Assembly: GCA_963843525.1 (NCBI GenBank)
Contig: CAWJKM010000003.1
Location: 682,001 to 746,000 of the forward strand
Reading direction: 5' to 3'
Length of the DNA stretch: 64,000 nucleotides
From: DATJPR01 sp963843525
GTDB taxonomy: Bacteria > Bacteroidota > Ignavibacteria > UBA10030 > UBA6906
A program made the translations under genes and the position numbers. Shown piece after piece: positions 1 through 8,216 of this stretch (position 1 is its first letter; each line of letters begins with the position of its first letter). A model generated the notes under the pieces. It was not told the DNA's origin. It did no database searches and was given only the letters and a program-made list of their open reading frames with translations.

Positions 1-1
1 C

Positions 2-112
2 CCGGAAGAACTCCAGGGAGTAATGCTCTTTCTCCTTTCGGATTTATCGAAGTTCATCACGGGCGTCGTTATACCCGTGGACGGCGGCTTTAATGCGTAT
101 GCGGGGGTGTAA
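2..112 (+). CDS. SDR-family oxidoreductase, C-terminal end only (probable D-mannonate oxidoreductase)
   Basis: Only the last 36 codons lie in the window. The tail reads PEELQGVMLFLLSD, then FITGVVIPVDGGFNAYAGV and a TAA stop. This is the typical end of classical short-chain dehydrogenases, where the VDGG stretch lies near the cofactor and subunit interface. The FNAYAGV tail resembles the SDR enzymes that reduce fructuronate to mannonate in hexuronate clusters of Bacteroidota, which would fit uxaC and kdgK downstream. The catalytic Ser-Tyr-Lys region is outside the window, so the substrate is inferred from context. The gap to the next gene is 32 bases, consistent with one operon. Confidence 0.75.
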   Translation, partial: PEELQGVMLFLLSDLSKFITGVVIPVDGGFNAYAGV

Positions 113-144
113 GACCTCCTGCAGTGCACGGGGAAGGAATCGAC

Positions 145-1440
145 ATGTTGTATTACAGTCGCGGATCTTCAACGGACATCCTCACACCGGATGACTTGCG
201 TGAAGGCCTCTTCAAAGGGCTTGCGAAATTGGGAGAGCCCCGTCGGGTCATGGCGATCCCGCCCGACTATACCCGCTTCCATTCGCAGGCGGGAATCCTG
301 ACGAGACTCACCCATGAGTTTTACGGCGACCGGCTCGCGACGATTCTTCCCGCCCTGGGGACCCATGATCCCATGACCGAGACTGAAATGTCGTCGATGT
401 TCGGTGATCTGCCGCGCAAACTGTTTCGCCGTCACGACTTCCGGACAGGTCTGACAACTCTGGGAGAAGTTCCCGCCGATTTCGTCCGCGTGGTGTCCGA
501 GGGAGTGGTGACCTATCCCGTCCCGATCCAGGTGAATCAATCGGTCACGAATGACGGACACGATTTGATTCTCTCCATCGGACAGGTGGTTCCCCACGAA
601 GTGGTCGGAATGGCGAACTACAATAAGAACCTTTTCGTGGGTGCGGGTGGCGTGGACTGTCTGAACCGTACGCACTTTCTCGGTGCTGCTTACGGGATGG
701 AACGCATCATGGGACGTGCGGACAACCCGGTGCGGAGGGTGCTGAACTACGGGTCGGACAATTTTGCCCGTGACCTCCCTGTGGTCTACGTGCTGACGGT
801 TGTGGGGCGCGACGCGAGAGGCAATCTCGTGACGCGGGGCCTGTTCATCGGGGATGATGTGACGTGCTTCCTGCTCGCCTCTGAACTCTCGCTGAAAGTG
901 AATTTCACGCTCCTGGACAAGCCTCTCCGGAAGGTGGTCGTGTACCTGGATCCCGCCGAATTCAAGAGTACCTGGCTCGGAAACAAAAGCATTTACCGTA
1001 CCAGGATGGCGATCGAGGACGGAGGCGAGCTCATCGTCCTTGCGCCCGGAGTGGTGAAGTTCGGGGAAGACAAGGGGATCGATGCGCTCATTCGAAAATA
1101 TGGATATGTGGGGACGCCGCGCGTCCTCGAGCTGGTGCAGAACGAAGTTGATCTGCAGCAAAACCTCAGCGCGGCCGCTCATTTGATCCACGGCTCCTCT
1201 GAAGGCCGCTTCTCCGTGACGTACTGTCCGGGCGGACTGACCCGGACGGAGGTGGAATCGGTGAACTTCAACTATGGAGAGCTTCGCACGACGATGAAGA
1301 AGTACGATCCCTCCGTGCTCCATGAGGGATTCAACAGACTCCCGGACGGTGAAGAGATCTACTACTGCGGACAGCCGGCCCTGGGGCTGTGGGCGTATAA
1401 AGAACGATTTGTGACAGCGGCGGCAGAAATCCGCAAGTAA
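145..1440 (+). CDS. LarA-like nickel-pincer racemase/epimerase (Lar_N/DUF2088 family), candidate mannonate/gluconate 2-epimerase
   Basis: A 431-residue cytoplasmic protein of the lactate racemase (LarA) superfamily. Start at ATG 145 is preferred over an in-frame GTG at 124 because GGGGAAGGA lies 6 bases upstream. Visible landmarks are PPDYTR, GTHDPMTETEM (His74), PHEVVGMANYNKNLFVGAG (His151, Lys161) and NRTHFLGA (His177). The spacings His151-Lys161 (10) and Lys161-His177 (16) equal those of His174, Lys184 and His200 of Lactiplantibacillus LarA: a catalytic His, the Lys carrying the nickel-pincer cofactor, and the nickel-ligand His. The family includes enzymes that epimerise C2 of sugar acids such as gluconate. 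Placement between a mannonate-type SDR and gnd suggests interconversion of D-mannonate and D-gluconate. No larB, larC or larE for cofactor synthesis is in the window. Family assignment is strong, substrate is inference. Confidence 0.85.
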   Translation: MLYYSRGSSTDILTPDDLREGLFKGLAKLGEPRRVMAIPPDYTRFHSQAGILTRLTHEFYGDRLATILPALGTHDPMTETEMSSMFGDLPRKLFRRHDFRTGLTTLGEVPADFVRVVSEGVVTYPVPIQVNQSVTNDGHDLILSIGQVVPHEVVGMANYNKNLFVGAGGVDCLNRTHFLGAAYGMERIMGRADNPVRRVLNYGSDNFARDLPVVYVLTVVGRDARGNLVTRGLFIGDDVTCFLLASELSLKVNFTLLDKPLRKVVVYLDPAEFKSTWLGNKSIYRTRMAIEDGGELIVLAPGVVKFGEDKGIDALIRKYGYVGTPRVLELVQNEVDLQQNLSAAAHLIHGSSEGRFSVTYCPGGLTRTEVESVNFNYGELRTTMKKYDPSVLHEGFNRLPDGEEIYYCGQPALGLWAYKERFVTAAAEIRK

Positions 1441-1467
1441 GCCTTACTACACTTTACTGGACAAACC

Positions 1468-2877
1468 ATGGGAACGCAAGATTTTGGTCTTATCGGTGTC
1501 GGCGTAATGGGTCAAAACCTGACGCTCAATATCGAGCATCACGGACATTCGATGGCTGTGTATGACCGCGACACGAAGAAGGTGGCGGACTTCCTTGCGG
1601 GGAAGGCGAAGGGGAAGAAGATCGCCGGCGCGGCGACGACGGAAGAGTTCGTTTCACTCCTCACCGTCCCCCGCCGAATCGTGGTGCTCGTCAATGCCGG
1701 GAAACCGGTGGACGATGTTCTTGCGTCCTTGAAGCCGCATTTGTCGAAAGGCGACGTCGTTATTGACGGGGGCAATTCGTTTTTCCAGGACACAGAGCGG
1801 CGGAACGCGGAACTCTCGGCGATGGGAGTGCATTTCATCGGTTCCGGCGTGTCGGGGGGCGAGGAAGGTGCTCTCAAGGGGCCGAGCCTGATGCCCGGGG
1901 GGGCGCGCGAGGCATACGATCTGGTTGCGCCTGTTCTCACCTCCATCGCGGCCCACGTCGACGGGCAGCCTTGCTGTTCCTATATCGGTCCACGGGGCGC
2001 CGGACACTATGTCAAGATGGTGCACAATGGGATCGAATACGCCATTATGCAGTTGATCTGCGAAACGTACGACATCATGCGTTCCCGCTTCGGATTTTCG
2101 GCCTCACGGTGCGCCGATGAGTTCGAAAAGTGGAATGCGACCGAACTGAATTCGTACCTCTTCGAAATCACGGTGAAGGTCCTGCGCGCGATGGATCCGG
2201 AGACCGGGAAACCGCTCGTCGAGGTGATTCTCGATACGGCGGAACAAAAGGGAACCGGTAAGTGGACCTCGCAGAATGCCTTTGATCTGGGAGTGCCGAT
2301 TCCCACGATCAATGCCGCCGTCGAGAGTCGTATGCTCTCCGGGTTGAAAGCCGAACGGATAGCGGCTTCGCCGTTGCTCCGCGGACCGTCATCCACAGCC
2401 GGCACGGGAACAACGGACGAGGTGCTTGCGCTGCGGGATGCCCTGCACGCTTCGATGATCGCTTCCTATGCACAGGGGATGGCATTGCTCCGGGCCGCGT
2501 CACTGGAGTACAAGTATGACCTTCATTTGAATGAGATCGCAGCGCTCTGGCGCGGCGGGTGCATCATCCGGGCGAAAATTCTCGTGCCGATTATGGATGC
2601 CTTCTCCAGGAATCCCGCCCTCGTGAATCTTATGGTCGATCCTGCGTTTGCCGCCGTGCTCAATGCCAAGGAGAAGGGGTGGAGGGCAACGGTGGGACTG
2701 GCGACAGCGGGTGGGGTCCCGGTTCTTGCGATGGCTGCATCTCTCAGCTACTACGACGGCTACCGGGCGGCCCGGTTGCCCGCAAATCTTCTCCAGGGAC
2801 AACGGGATTTCTTCGGGGCGCACACGTACAAGCGTTTGGACAAGGAAGGCACGTTCCACACGCACTGGGAAGGATGA
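1468..2877 (+). CDS. gnd: 6-phosphogluconate dehydrogenase, decarboxylating
   Basis: 469 residues, the normal length of the long-form enzyme that oxidises 6-phosphogluconate to ribulose 5-phosphate and CO2. The N-terminal Rossmann motif is GVGVMGQN (residues 10-17). The substrate-binding stretch GGNSFFQDT and the family signature around GAGHYVKMVHNGIEY are intact, and the C-terminal helical half with RGGCIIRA is complete. The end of beta-strand 2 reads YDRDTKK (Asp33-Arg34-Asp35), where NADP-dependent enzymes usually have Asn-Arg-Ser/Thr. The two acidic residues beside the site of the 2'-phosphate may shift preference toward NAD+. Its place in a uronate operon, beside a possible gluconate-forming epimerase, suggests a catabolic rather than housekeeping copy. 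No gluconate kinase is visible in the window. Confidence 0.95.
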   Translation: MGTQDFGLIGVGVMGQNLTLNIEHHGHSMAVYDRDTKKVADFLAGKAKGKKIAGAATTEEFVSLLTVPRRIVVLVNAGKPVDDVLASLKPHLSKGDVVIDGGNSFFQDTERRNAELSAMGVHFIGSGVSGGEEGALKGPSLMPGGAREAYDLVAPVLTSIAAHVDGQPCCSYIGPRGAGHYVKMVHNGIEYAIMQLICETYDIMRSRFGFSASRCADEFEKWNATELNSYLFEITVKVLRAMDPETGKPLVEVILDTAEQKGTGKWTSQNAFDLGVPIPTINAAVESRMLSGLKAERIAASPLLRGPSSTAGTGTTDEVLALRDALHASMIASYAQGMALLRAASLEYKYDLHLNEIAALWRGGCIIRAKILVPIMDAFSRNPALVNLMVDPAFAAVLNAKEKGWRATVGLATAGGVPVLAMAASLSYYDGYRAARLPANLLQGQRDFFGAHTYKRLDKEGTFHTHWEG

Positions 2878-2953
2878 TTTCTTGCAGTCGGCTCCCGCCC
2901 CGGGGAGCGCAGTCTCCTTGAAATAGTAACCATGTGCTATCAAAGGGAATTTC

Positions 2954-4039
2954 ATGGCTCTTCACATCAAGACAGCGAACGACGTTGCGTATGATCTGGT
3001 CTCCCTGGGCGAATGCATGATCCGCCTGTCGCCCCCGGGTCACCAGCGGATAGAACTCACCCCAGTGTTTGAGGCACATGCAGGGGGTGGAGAATATAAT
3101 GTTGCGTACGCTCTTGCACGGTACGGAATGCGGACGGCGTTTGTCTCGCGCCTTGTGGACAATCCGCTCGGCCATTTTATCAGGAACCACGCCCAGACAA
3201 GCGGTATGGATTTCAAGGAAGTCATCTGGGTGCCCTACGACGGGGCGGGACGGGCCGACAGGGTCGGTCTGAACTTCACGGAAGTGGGGATGGGAGTCCG
3301 AGCAAGCGTCACGTTGTACGATCGCGGTCACACCGCCGTCGCCCATATGAAGCCGGGAGAGTATAACTGGAAGAATCTGTTCGGGAAGAAAAAAGCCCGC
3401 TGGTTCCATACGGGGGGCATTTTTGCAGCCCTCAGTGATTCCTGCGCCGAGGTGACGATTGAGGCGATGAAGGCCGCGCACGAGGAGGGGACCATCACCA
3501 GCTACGATTTGAATTTCCGCAGCAAGCTCTGGTCGAGCGCGAAGGCCATCGAGGTGACGAAGAAAATTGTGCCGTACATCGACGTCCTGATCGGGAATGA
3601 AGAAGACTTTCAGAAGGTCCTGGGTTTCGAGGTGGAAGGAACGGACGATACCCTGAAGAAACTTCCCGTGGAGGGCTATAAGAAGATGGTCGAAAAAGTC
3701 GTGCAAGCGTACCCGAACATTCTTGCGGTCGGGACAACCTTGCGCGAAGTGGTCAGCGGACTTGTCAATCACTGGTCTGCAATCATGTATTTTGACGGCA
3801 AGTTCTACGCCTCACGACGGTACGACAACCTTGAAGTCGAAGACCGTGTAGGGGGAGGGGACGGCTTCTGTTCCGGGTTTGTCTACGGATTGCTGCACGG
3901 CATGAATCCCCAGGAGTGTGTGGAGCTCGGTGCGGCGCACGGTGCCCTGCTCCAGAGCACCCGGGGCGATACGAGCATGGTGACGATGGACGAAGTGATG
4001 CACGTGATGGGAGGAGGCAGCGCCCGCATCAAACGTTGA
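2954..4039 (+). CDS. kdgK: 2-keto-3-deoxygluconate kinase (PfkB family)
   Basis: 361 residues. Phosphorylates 2-keto-3-deoxygluconate (KDG) with ATP to KDPG, the substrate of the aldolase encoded at 14301. The start ATG is preceded by AAAGGGA. The N-terminal LGECMIRLSPPG and the glycine-rich GGGEYNVAYALARYG match the ribokinase/PfkB fold and its KDG-binding edge. The C-terminal PfkB signature is DRVGGGDGFCSGFVYG, in which the Asp of GGGDGF is the catalytic base. The chain is slightly longer than classical KdgK (about 310-340), as in many Bacteroidota. Both branches of uronate breakdown in this operon (UxaC and KduI/KduD) converge on its substrate, so the assignment is well supported by context. 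Confidence 0.9.
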   Translation: MALHIKTANDVAYDLVSLGECMIRLSPPGHQRIELTPVFEAHAGGGEYNVAYALARYGMRTAFVSRLVDNPLGHFIRNHAQTSGMDFKEVIWVPYDGAGRADRVGLNFTEVGMGVRASVTLYDRGHTAVAHMKPGEYNWKNLFGKKKARWFHTGGIFAALSDSCAEVTIEAMKAAHEEGTITSYDLNFRSKLWSSAKAIEVTKKIVPYIDVLIGNEEDFQKVLGFEVEGTDDTLKKLPVEGYKKMVEKVVQAYPNILAVGTTLREVVSGLVNHWSAIMYFDGKFYASRRYDNLEVEDRVGGGDGFCSGFVYGLLHGMNPQECVELGAAHGALLQSTRGDTSMVTMDEVMHVMGGGSARIKR

Positions 4040-4107
4040 GAGCGGGAGATGGTCGTGGCAACCCTGCGGTTTCTCCCCAGAAGAACGATCAGAAATGGAA
4101 GCGAAGC

Positions 4108-4992
4108 ATGGATAGAGCGACATTACAATCCTTCGTCCCCCGGCACGAATATTTTATCGGGTTCGATTCGGACGGGTGCGTGTTCGATTCGATGGAGCTG
4201 AAGCACAAAGAATGTTTCATCCCCAACATCATCAAGTATTACGGCCTCCAGCCGGTATCGAAATACGCCCGCGAGGCGGCTGAATTCGTCAATCTCTATT
4301 CCCACTGGCGGGGAGTCAATAGATTTCCCGGACTTGTGAAGGTGTTCGAACTGCTCAAGGAACGGCCGGAAGTTCTGGCACGTGGCGTCCGGTTTCCCGA
4401 TACCGCGGCGCTGGAAGAGTTCATCCGGACCGCCTCCTCCCTTGGCAATCCGGCGCTGCAAGCGGCGATTGAGAGCACGGGTGATGCGAGCCTGAAACAC
4501 TGCATGGAATGGAGCAAGGCGGTGAACCGCGACATCGAGGAGATGGTGAAAGGACTGCCGCCGTTCCCCGCGGCGAAGGAATCATTGAAGCTGATCGCCG
4601 GCAGGGCCGACACGATGGTGGTATCTGCCACTCCTGCGGAAGCCCTGCGGCGGGAATGGGAAGAGCACGGGTTGAACAAGTTTGTCGCGCTCATCGCGGG
4701 GCAGGAACTGGGGAAAAAGGAAGAACAGCTCGGACTGACGACCGATGGGAAGTACCGCCCGGGAAAAGTGCTGATGGTCGGTGATGCGCTGGGGGATCAG
4801 AAGGCGGCACGTGCAGTGCACGCGCGTTTCTATCCGATCGTCCCCGGCCGGGAAGATGAGAGCTGGCAACTGTTCCGTGACGAGATCATTGAAGATTTCC
4901 TCCGGGGAGGGTACCCGGCGGCGAGGGAGGAGGAACTCTGCGCCGAATTCGAAAGAGCCCTCCCGACTTCTCCCCCCTGGAAACGAGAGTAG
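4108..4992 (+). CDS. HAD-superfamily hydrolase, substrate unknown
   Basis: 294 residues from ATG 4108; a longer upstream extension in the same frame would run into kdgK and is not believable. Haloacid dehalogenase motif I is GFDSDGCVFDS, with nucleophile Asp20 and acid/base Asp22, motif II is VVSATP, and motif IV lies in VGDALGDQKAA. The alpha-helical cap between about residues 30 and 155 is consistent with a C1-capped phosphatase. The protein lies between kdgK and uxaC, so it probably acts on a phosphorylated sugar acid or clears a by-product of the pathway. The sequence does not show the substrate. It could also be a beta-phosphoglucomutase-like enzyme, but a plain phosphatase is more likely. 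Confidence 0.8.
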   Translation: MDRATLQSFVPRHEYFIGFDSDGCVFDSMELKHKECFIPNIIKYYGLQPVSKYAREAAEFVNLYSHWRGVNRFPGLVKVFELLKERPEVLARGVRFPDTAALEEFIRTASSLGNPALQAAIESTGDASLKHCMEWSKAVNRDIEEMVKGLPPFPAAKESLKLIAGRADTMVVSATPAEALRREWEEHGLNKFVALIAGQELGKKEEQLGLTTDGKYRPGKVLMVGDALGDQKAARAVHARFYPIVPGREDESWQLFRDEIIEDFLRGGYPAAREEELCAEFERALPTSPPWKRE

Positions 4993-5058
4993 GAGGACGA
5001 AGGGAGCGCACGCCGATGGGCGACTCTGCCGGCACAATCAACGACTTGACTATTCTTC

Positions 5059-6543
5059 ATGACCAGATCCGCTACTTCCCCGTTTATACACCCGGACTTC
5101 CTCCTCGAATCCCGGCAGGCACGTGAGCTGTTTCATCGCTTCGCGGAGCCGCTCCCGATCATCGACTATCACTGTCACCTCTCTCCCAAAGATATCGCCG
5201 CCGACCGTCGCTTCCTGACGATCACGGAGCCGTGGCTTGAAGGGGACCATTACAAATGGAGAGCGATGCGCACGTGCGGTGTCGATGAACGGTTTATCAC
5301 CGGGAACGCCACGCCGCGGGAGAAGTTTCAGCGCTGGGCCGAAACCGTCCCCAAAACGCTGCGCAATCCGCTCTACCACTGGACACACCTCGAATTGCGG
5401 AGACCATTCGGCATCACGGACCGGCTGTTGGGTCCGGAAACGGCTCAGTCCGTCTGGGACGACTGCAACGCAATGCTCGCAACGCCCCAGTTCAGTGTGC
5501 GCGGGATCCTGCATCAGATGGGGGTTGAAGCTGTCTGTACCACGGATGATCCCGCCGATTCGCTGGAGCACCATGCGTTCATGGCGTCCGATCCGACGCT
5601 CGGGACAAAGGTGTACCCCGCATTCAGGGCGGACAGGACGATGGGAGTGGAGAGCTCCGATCTGTTCATTTCCTACGTGAAACGACTCGGCGCCGCCGCG
5701 AATATCGAAGTGGTTTCGTTCACGTCGTACATGGAAGTCTTGCAGCAACGCCATGACTTTTTCCACGCCCACGGGTGCCGGCTCTCCGATTATGGCCTGG
5801 AAGAAATCTACGCGGAGGCGACGTCTCCCGAAGAAGCCGCAAAATTGTTTGACCGGGTCATACGCCGTGAATCCCTGGACTTGCGGAGCGTGCGTGCGCT
5901 GAAGTCGGCCATTCTCTTCGAGCTTTCCATGATGGATGCAGCACACGGGTGGGTGCAACAATTTCATCTCGGCGCGTTGCGCGGCAACAACACACGAATG
6001 TTGCGGACGCTGGGGCCGGACACCGGTTTTGATTCGATCGGTGATTTTTCCCTTGCTGCGCCTCTGGCCCGATTTCTCGACCGGCTCGACGACCGTCAAA
6101 AGCTCGCCAAGACGATTCTGTACAATTTGAATCCCCGGGACAACGAGCTGATCGCCACGATGATCGGAAATTTCCAGGGCGGATCGGTGGCCGGAAAGCT
6201 GCAATTCGGTTCGGCGTGGTGGTTCCTTGACCAACTGGACGGGATGACAAAACAGATCGAGGCGCTTTCGATGATGGGCCTCTTGAGCCAGTTTGTCGGC
6301 ATGGTGACCGATTCCCGAAGTTTCCTCTCCTATCCACGGCACGAATATTTTCGCCGTCTCCTCTGCAACATCCTCGGGAAGGATATGGAACGGGGATTGA
6401 TCCCCGATGAGATGGAGTTGGTGGGCTCCATGGTGCGCGACATCTGTTACAATAATGTCCGCCGATATCTCGACTTACCTTCCACGGCTGGTGTGGCAGG
6501 ACAGGCGTCAACGACGAAAACGCGCAAAGGATCTGACCGATGA
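5059..6543 (+). CDS. uxaC: Uronate (glucuronate/galacturonate) isomerase
   Basis: 494 residues, slightly longer than the usual 470 because of a C-terminal tail. Converts D-glucuronate to D-fructuronate and D-galacturonate to D-tagaturonate, the entry step for saturated uronates released by the GH28 enzyme. It belongs to the amidohydrolase superfamily: the metal-binding HxH is in IIDYHCHLSPKDIA (His38, His40). WEGDHYKWRAMR-like sequence around LEGDHYKWRAMRTCGV, and a later LTDSRSFLSYPRHEYFRR-like stretch (here TDSRSFLSYPRHEYF), are typical of UxaC. The stop overlaps the kduD start by 4 bases (ATGA at 6540), so the two are translationally coupled. Confidence 0.95.
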   Translation: MTRSATSPFIHPDFLLESRQARELFHRFAEPLPIIDYHCHLSPKDIAADRRFLTITEPWLEGDHYKWRAMRTCGVDERFITGNATPREKFQRWAETVPKTLRNPLYHWTHLELRRPFGITDRLLGPETAQSVWDDCNAMLATPQFSVRGILHQMGVEAVCTTDDPADSLEHHAFMASDPTLGTKVYPAFRADRTMGVESSDLFISYVKRLGAAANIEVVSFTSYMEVLQQRHDFFHAHGCRLSDYGLEEIYAEATSPEEAAKLFDRVIRRESLDLRSVRALKSAILFELSMMDAAHGWVQQFHLGALRGNNTRMLRTLGPDTGFDSIGDFSLAAPLARFLDRLDDRQKLAKTILYNLNPRDNELIATMIGNFQGGSVAGKLQFGSAWWFLDQLDGMTKQIEALSMMGLLSQFVGMVTDSRSFLSYPRHEYFRRLLCNILGKDMERGLIPDEMELVGSMVRDICYNNVRRYLDLPSTAGVAGQASTTKTRKGSDR

Positions 6544-7295
6544 ATCCCCTTTTTGACCTTTCAGGCAAAAGCGCAATTGTCACCGGGGCGAGCACAGGAC
6601 TGGGCCGGGGGATGACGCTGGCCCTTGCAGCCGCGGGTGCCGATCTGTTGCTGGTCGACCATGTATCGTCCGCGACAGTGGCCGAGGAGGTGAAGCAGCT
6701 GGGCAGGAGGGCCACCGTGGTCACCGCTGATCTCATGGAGATGCAGTCGATCGACGGCGTGATCGAACGGGCAGTGCAGGAATTCGGCAAAGTCGACATC
6801 CTGGTCAACAACGCCGGGATCATCCGGCGGACCCCTGCGATCGATTTCACGGAGAAGGATTGGGACGACGTGTTGGCCTTGAATACGAAAACGGTGTTCT
6901 TTCTCGCGCAGAAGGCTGCGCGGGACATGATGAAGAGGAAGTACGGGAAGATCATCAATATTGCTTCCCTGCTCGCGTTTCAGGGGGGAATAATTGTGCC
7001 TTCCTATGCTGCCAGCAAAGGCGCCGTTGCGCAGGTCACCAAAGCCCTCGCAAATGAATGGGCCGCATCCGGGATCACTGTCAACGCCATCGCACCGGGC
7101 TACATGGCCACGAACAACACGAAGGCGCTGCGGGAGGATGCGACGCGAAGCAGAGCCATTCTTGACCGGATTCCCGCCGGACGCTGGGGAACGCCGGAGG
7201 ACCTGCAGGGAGCAGCGGTGTTTCTCGCTTCTCCGGCGTCGGACTATGTCAACGGCCATGTGCTGGTCGTTGACGGTGGATGGCTTGCACGGTGA
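6540..7295 (+). CDS. kduD: 2-dehydro-3-deoxy-D-gluconate 5-dehydrogenase (SDR family)
   Basis: 251 residues, normal for KduD. Reduces 2,5-diketo-3-deoxygluconate, made by KduI, to KDG. The cofactor motif is GASTGLG (16-22), followed by NNAG (90-93), Ser143, and the catalytic Tyr156/Lys160 in SYAASKGA. Asp40 at the end of beta-strand 2 suggests NAD(H) preference. The ending NGHVLVVDGGWLAR is the characteristic KduD C-terminus. The gene is coupled to uxaC by ATGA and followed by kduI, the enzyme acting just before it in unsaturated-uronate breakdown. The name is secure by sequence and by neighbour. Confidence 0.94.
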   Translation: MNPLFDLSGKSAIVTGASTGLGRGMTLALAAAGADLLLVDHVSSATVAEEVKQLGRRATVVTADLMEMQSIDGVIERAVQEFGKVDILVNNAGIIRRTPAIDFTEKDWDDVLALNTKTVFFLAQKAARDMMKRKYGKIINIASLLAFQGGIIVPSYAASKGAVAQVTKALANEWAASGITVNAIAPGYMATNNTKALREDATRSRAILDRIPAGRWGTPEDLQGAAVFLASPASDYVNGHVLVVDGGWLAR

Positions 7296-7331
7296 GGGGA
7301 GCACACACTGTTAAAAAGAGAGGAGATGCCT

Positions 7332-8165
7332 GTGGAAGTGCGCTATATCCCGGATGACCGGACATACGAACGAATGACCACGGAAGAACTCCGGAGAGCT
7401 TTTCTGGTCGATTCGCTCTTCACCCCCGGTTCGATCGGGATGACGTATTGTGAAACCGACCGCGTTATTCTCGGCGGCGTTCTCCCGCTCGCCACGCCGT
7501 TGTCTCTCCAGGCCAGCAAGAAAGAAATGTCGGCGGACTACTTCGCGGAGCGAAGGGAACTGGGCATCGTCAACCTGGGCGGCACCGGGGTCGTGGGCGC
7601 GGATGGGAAAGAGTTCACACTCCGGCCACGCGACATGGCGTACATCGGGAGGGGAACACGCACGATTGACTTCCGGAGCAGCAATCCGTCGGAGCCGGCC
7701 GTGTTTTATTTCGCCTCGTATCCCGCCCACGCGAATTACCCCTCAGCCCTCATCACGTACGCAGATGCAGACCGATCGCACCTCGGTGCTCTCGAAACGT
7801 CGAATAAACGGACGATCAATAGATATATCCATGCAGGAGGGGTCAAGAGCTGCCAGCTCGTGATGGGGATGACCGAGCTCGAGAGCGGAAGCGTGTGGAA
7901 TACCATGCCCCCGCATACGCATCAGCGTCGCATGGAGGTGTACCTGTATTACGGGCTCGGTCCCGACGACATTGTTGTTCATCTCATGGGAAAGCCGGAG
8001 GCCACGCGCAGCATGATCATGAGGGATCGCCAGGCGATTGTTTCGCCGAGCTGGTCGATTCACTGCGCAGCGGCGACCAGGAACTACATGTTCGTCTGGG
8101 CCATGGGGGGAGAAAACCAGGAGTTTGGCGATATGGACGCAGTTCCCATGAAGGACATCCGTTAG
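7332..8165 (+). CDS. kduI: 5-keto-4-deoxyuronate isomerase (DKI isomerase)
   Basis: 277 residues from GTG 7332. This start is preferred over ATG 7326 because AGGAG (7321-7325) would touch the ATG but sits 6 bases before the GTG, and the resulting MEVRYIPDD start matches KduI proteins. It isomerises 5-keto-4-deoxyuronate, formed from unsaturated uronates, to 2,5-diketo-3-deoxygluconate. The cupin zinc ligands are visible in PPHTHQRRMEVYLYYG (His195, His197, Glu202) and SPSWSIHCAA (His244), one residue off the E. coli positions 196, 198, 203 and 245. Products pass to KduD. Its substrate is probably supplied by the GH105 hydrolase after import. Confidence 0.95.
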   Translation: MEVRYIPDDRTYERMTTEELRRAFLVDSLFTPGSIGMTYCETDRVILGGVLPLATPLSLQASKKEMSADYFAERRELGIVNLGGTGVVGADGKEFTLRPRDMAYIGRGTRTIDFRSSNPSEPAVFYFASYPAHANYPSALITYADADRSHLGALETSNKRTINRYIHAGGVKSCQLVMGMTELESGSVWNTMPPHTHQRRMEVYLYYGLGPDDIVVHLMGKPEATRSMIMRDRQAIVSPSWSIHCAAATRNYMFVWAMGGENQEFGDMDAVPMKDIR

Positions 8166-8216
8166 CATCCACAGTTGTACGGACTGCAGCCCTCTCATCA
8201 ACAGGAGATGTTTTTC

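Noticed and set aside
124..144. GTG 124 as the start of the LarA-like gene
   Set aside because: ATG 145 has a well-placed GGGGAAGGA upstream, whereas GTG 124 has none.
169..1323. 384-codon open frame on the minus strand
   Set aside because: It lies entirely opposite the LarA-like gene, has a His/Arg-rich composition typical of antisense frames in GC-rich DNA, and matches no family.
5050..6342. 430-codon minus-strand frame
   Set aside because: Antisense to uxaC, whose motifs are unambiguous; no recognisable domain.
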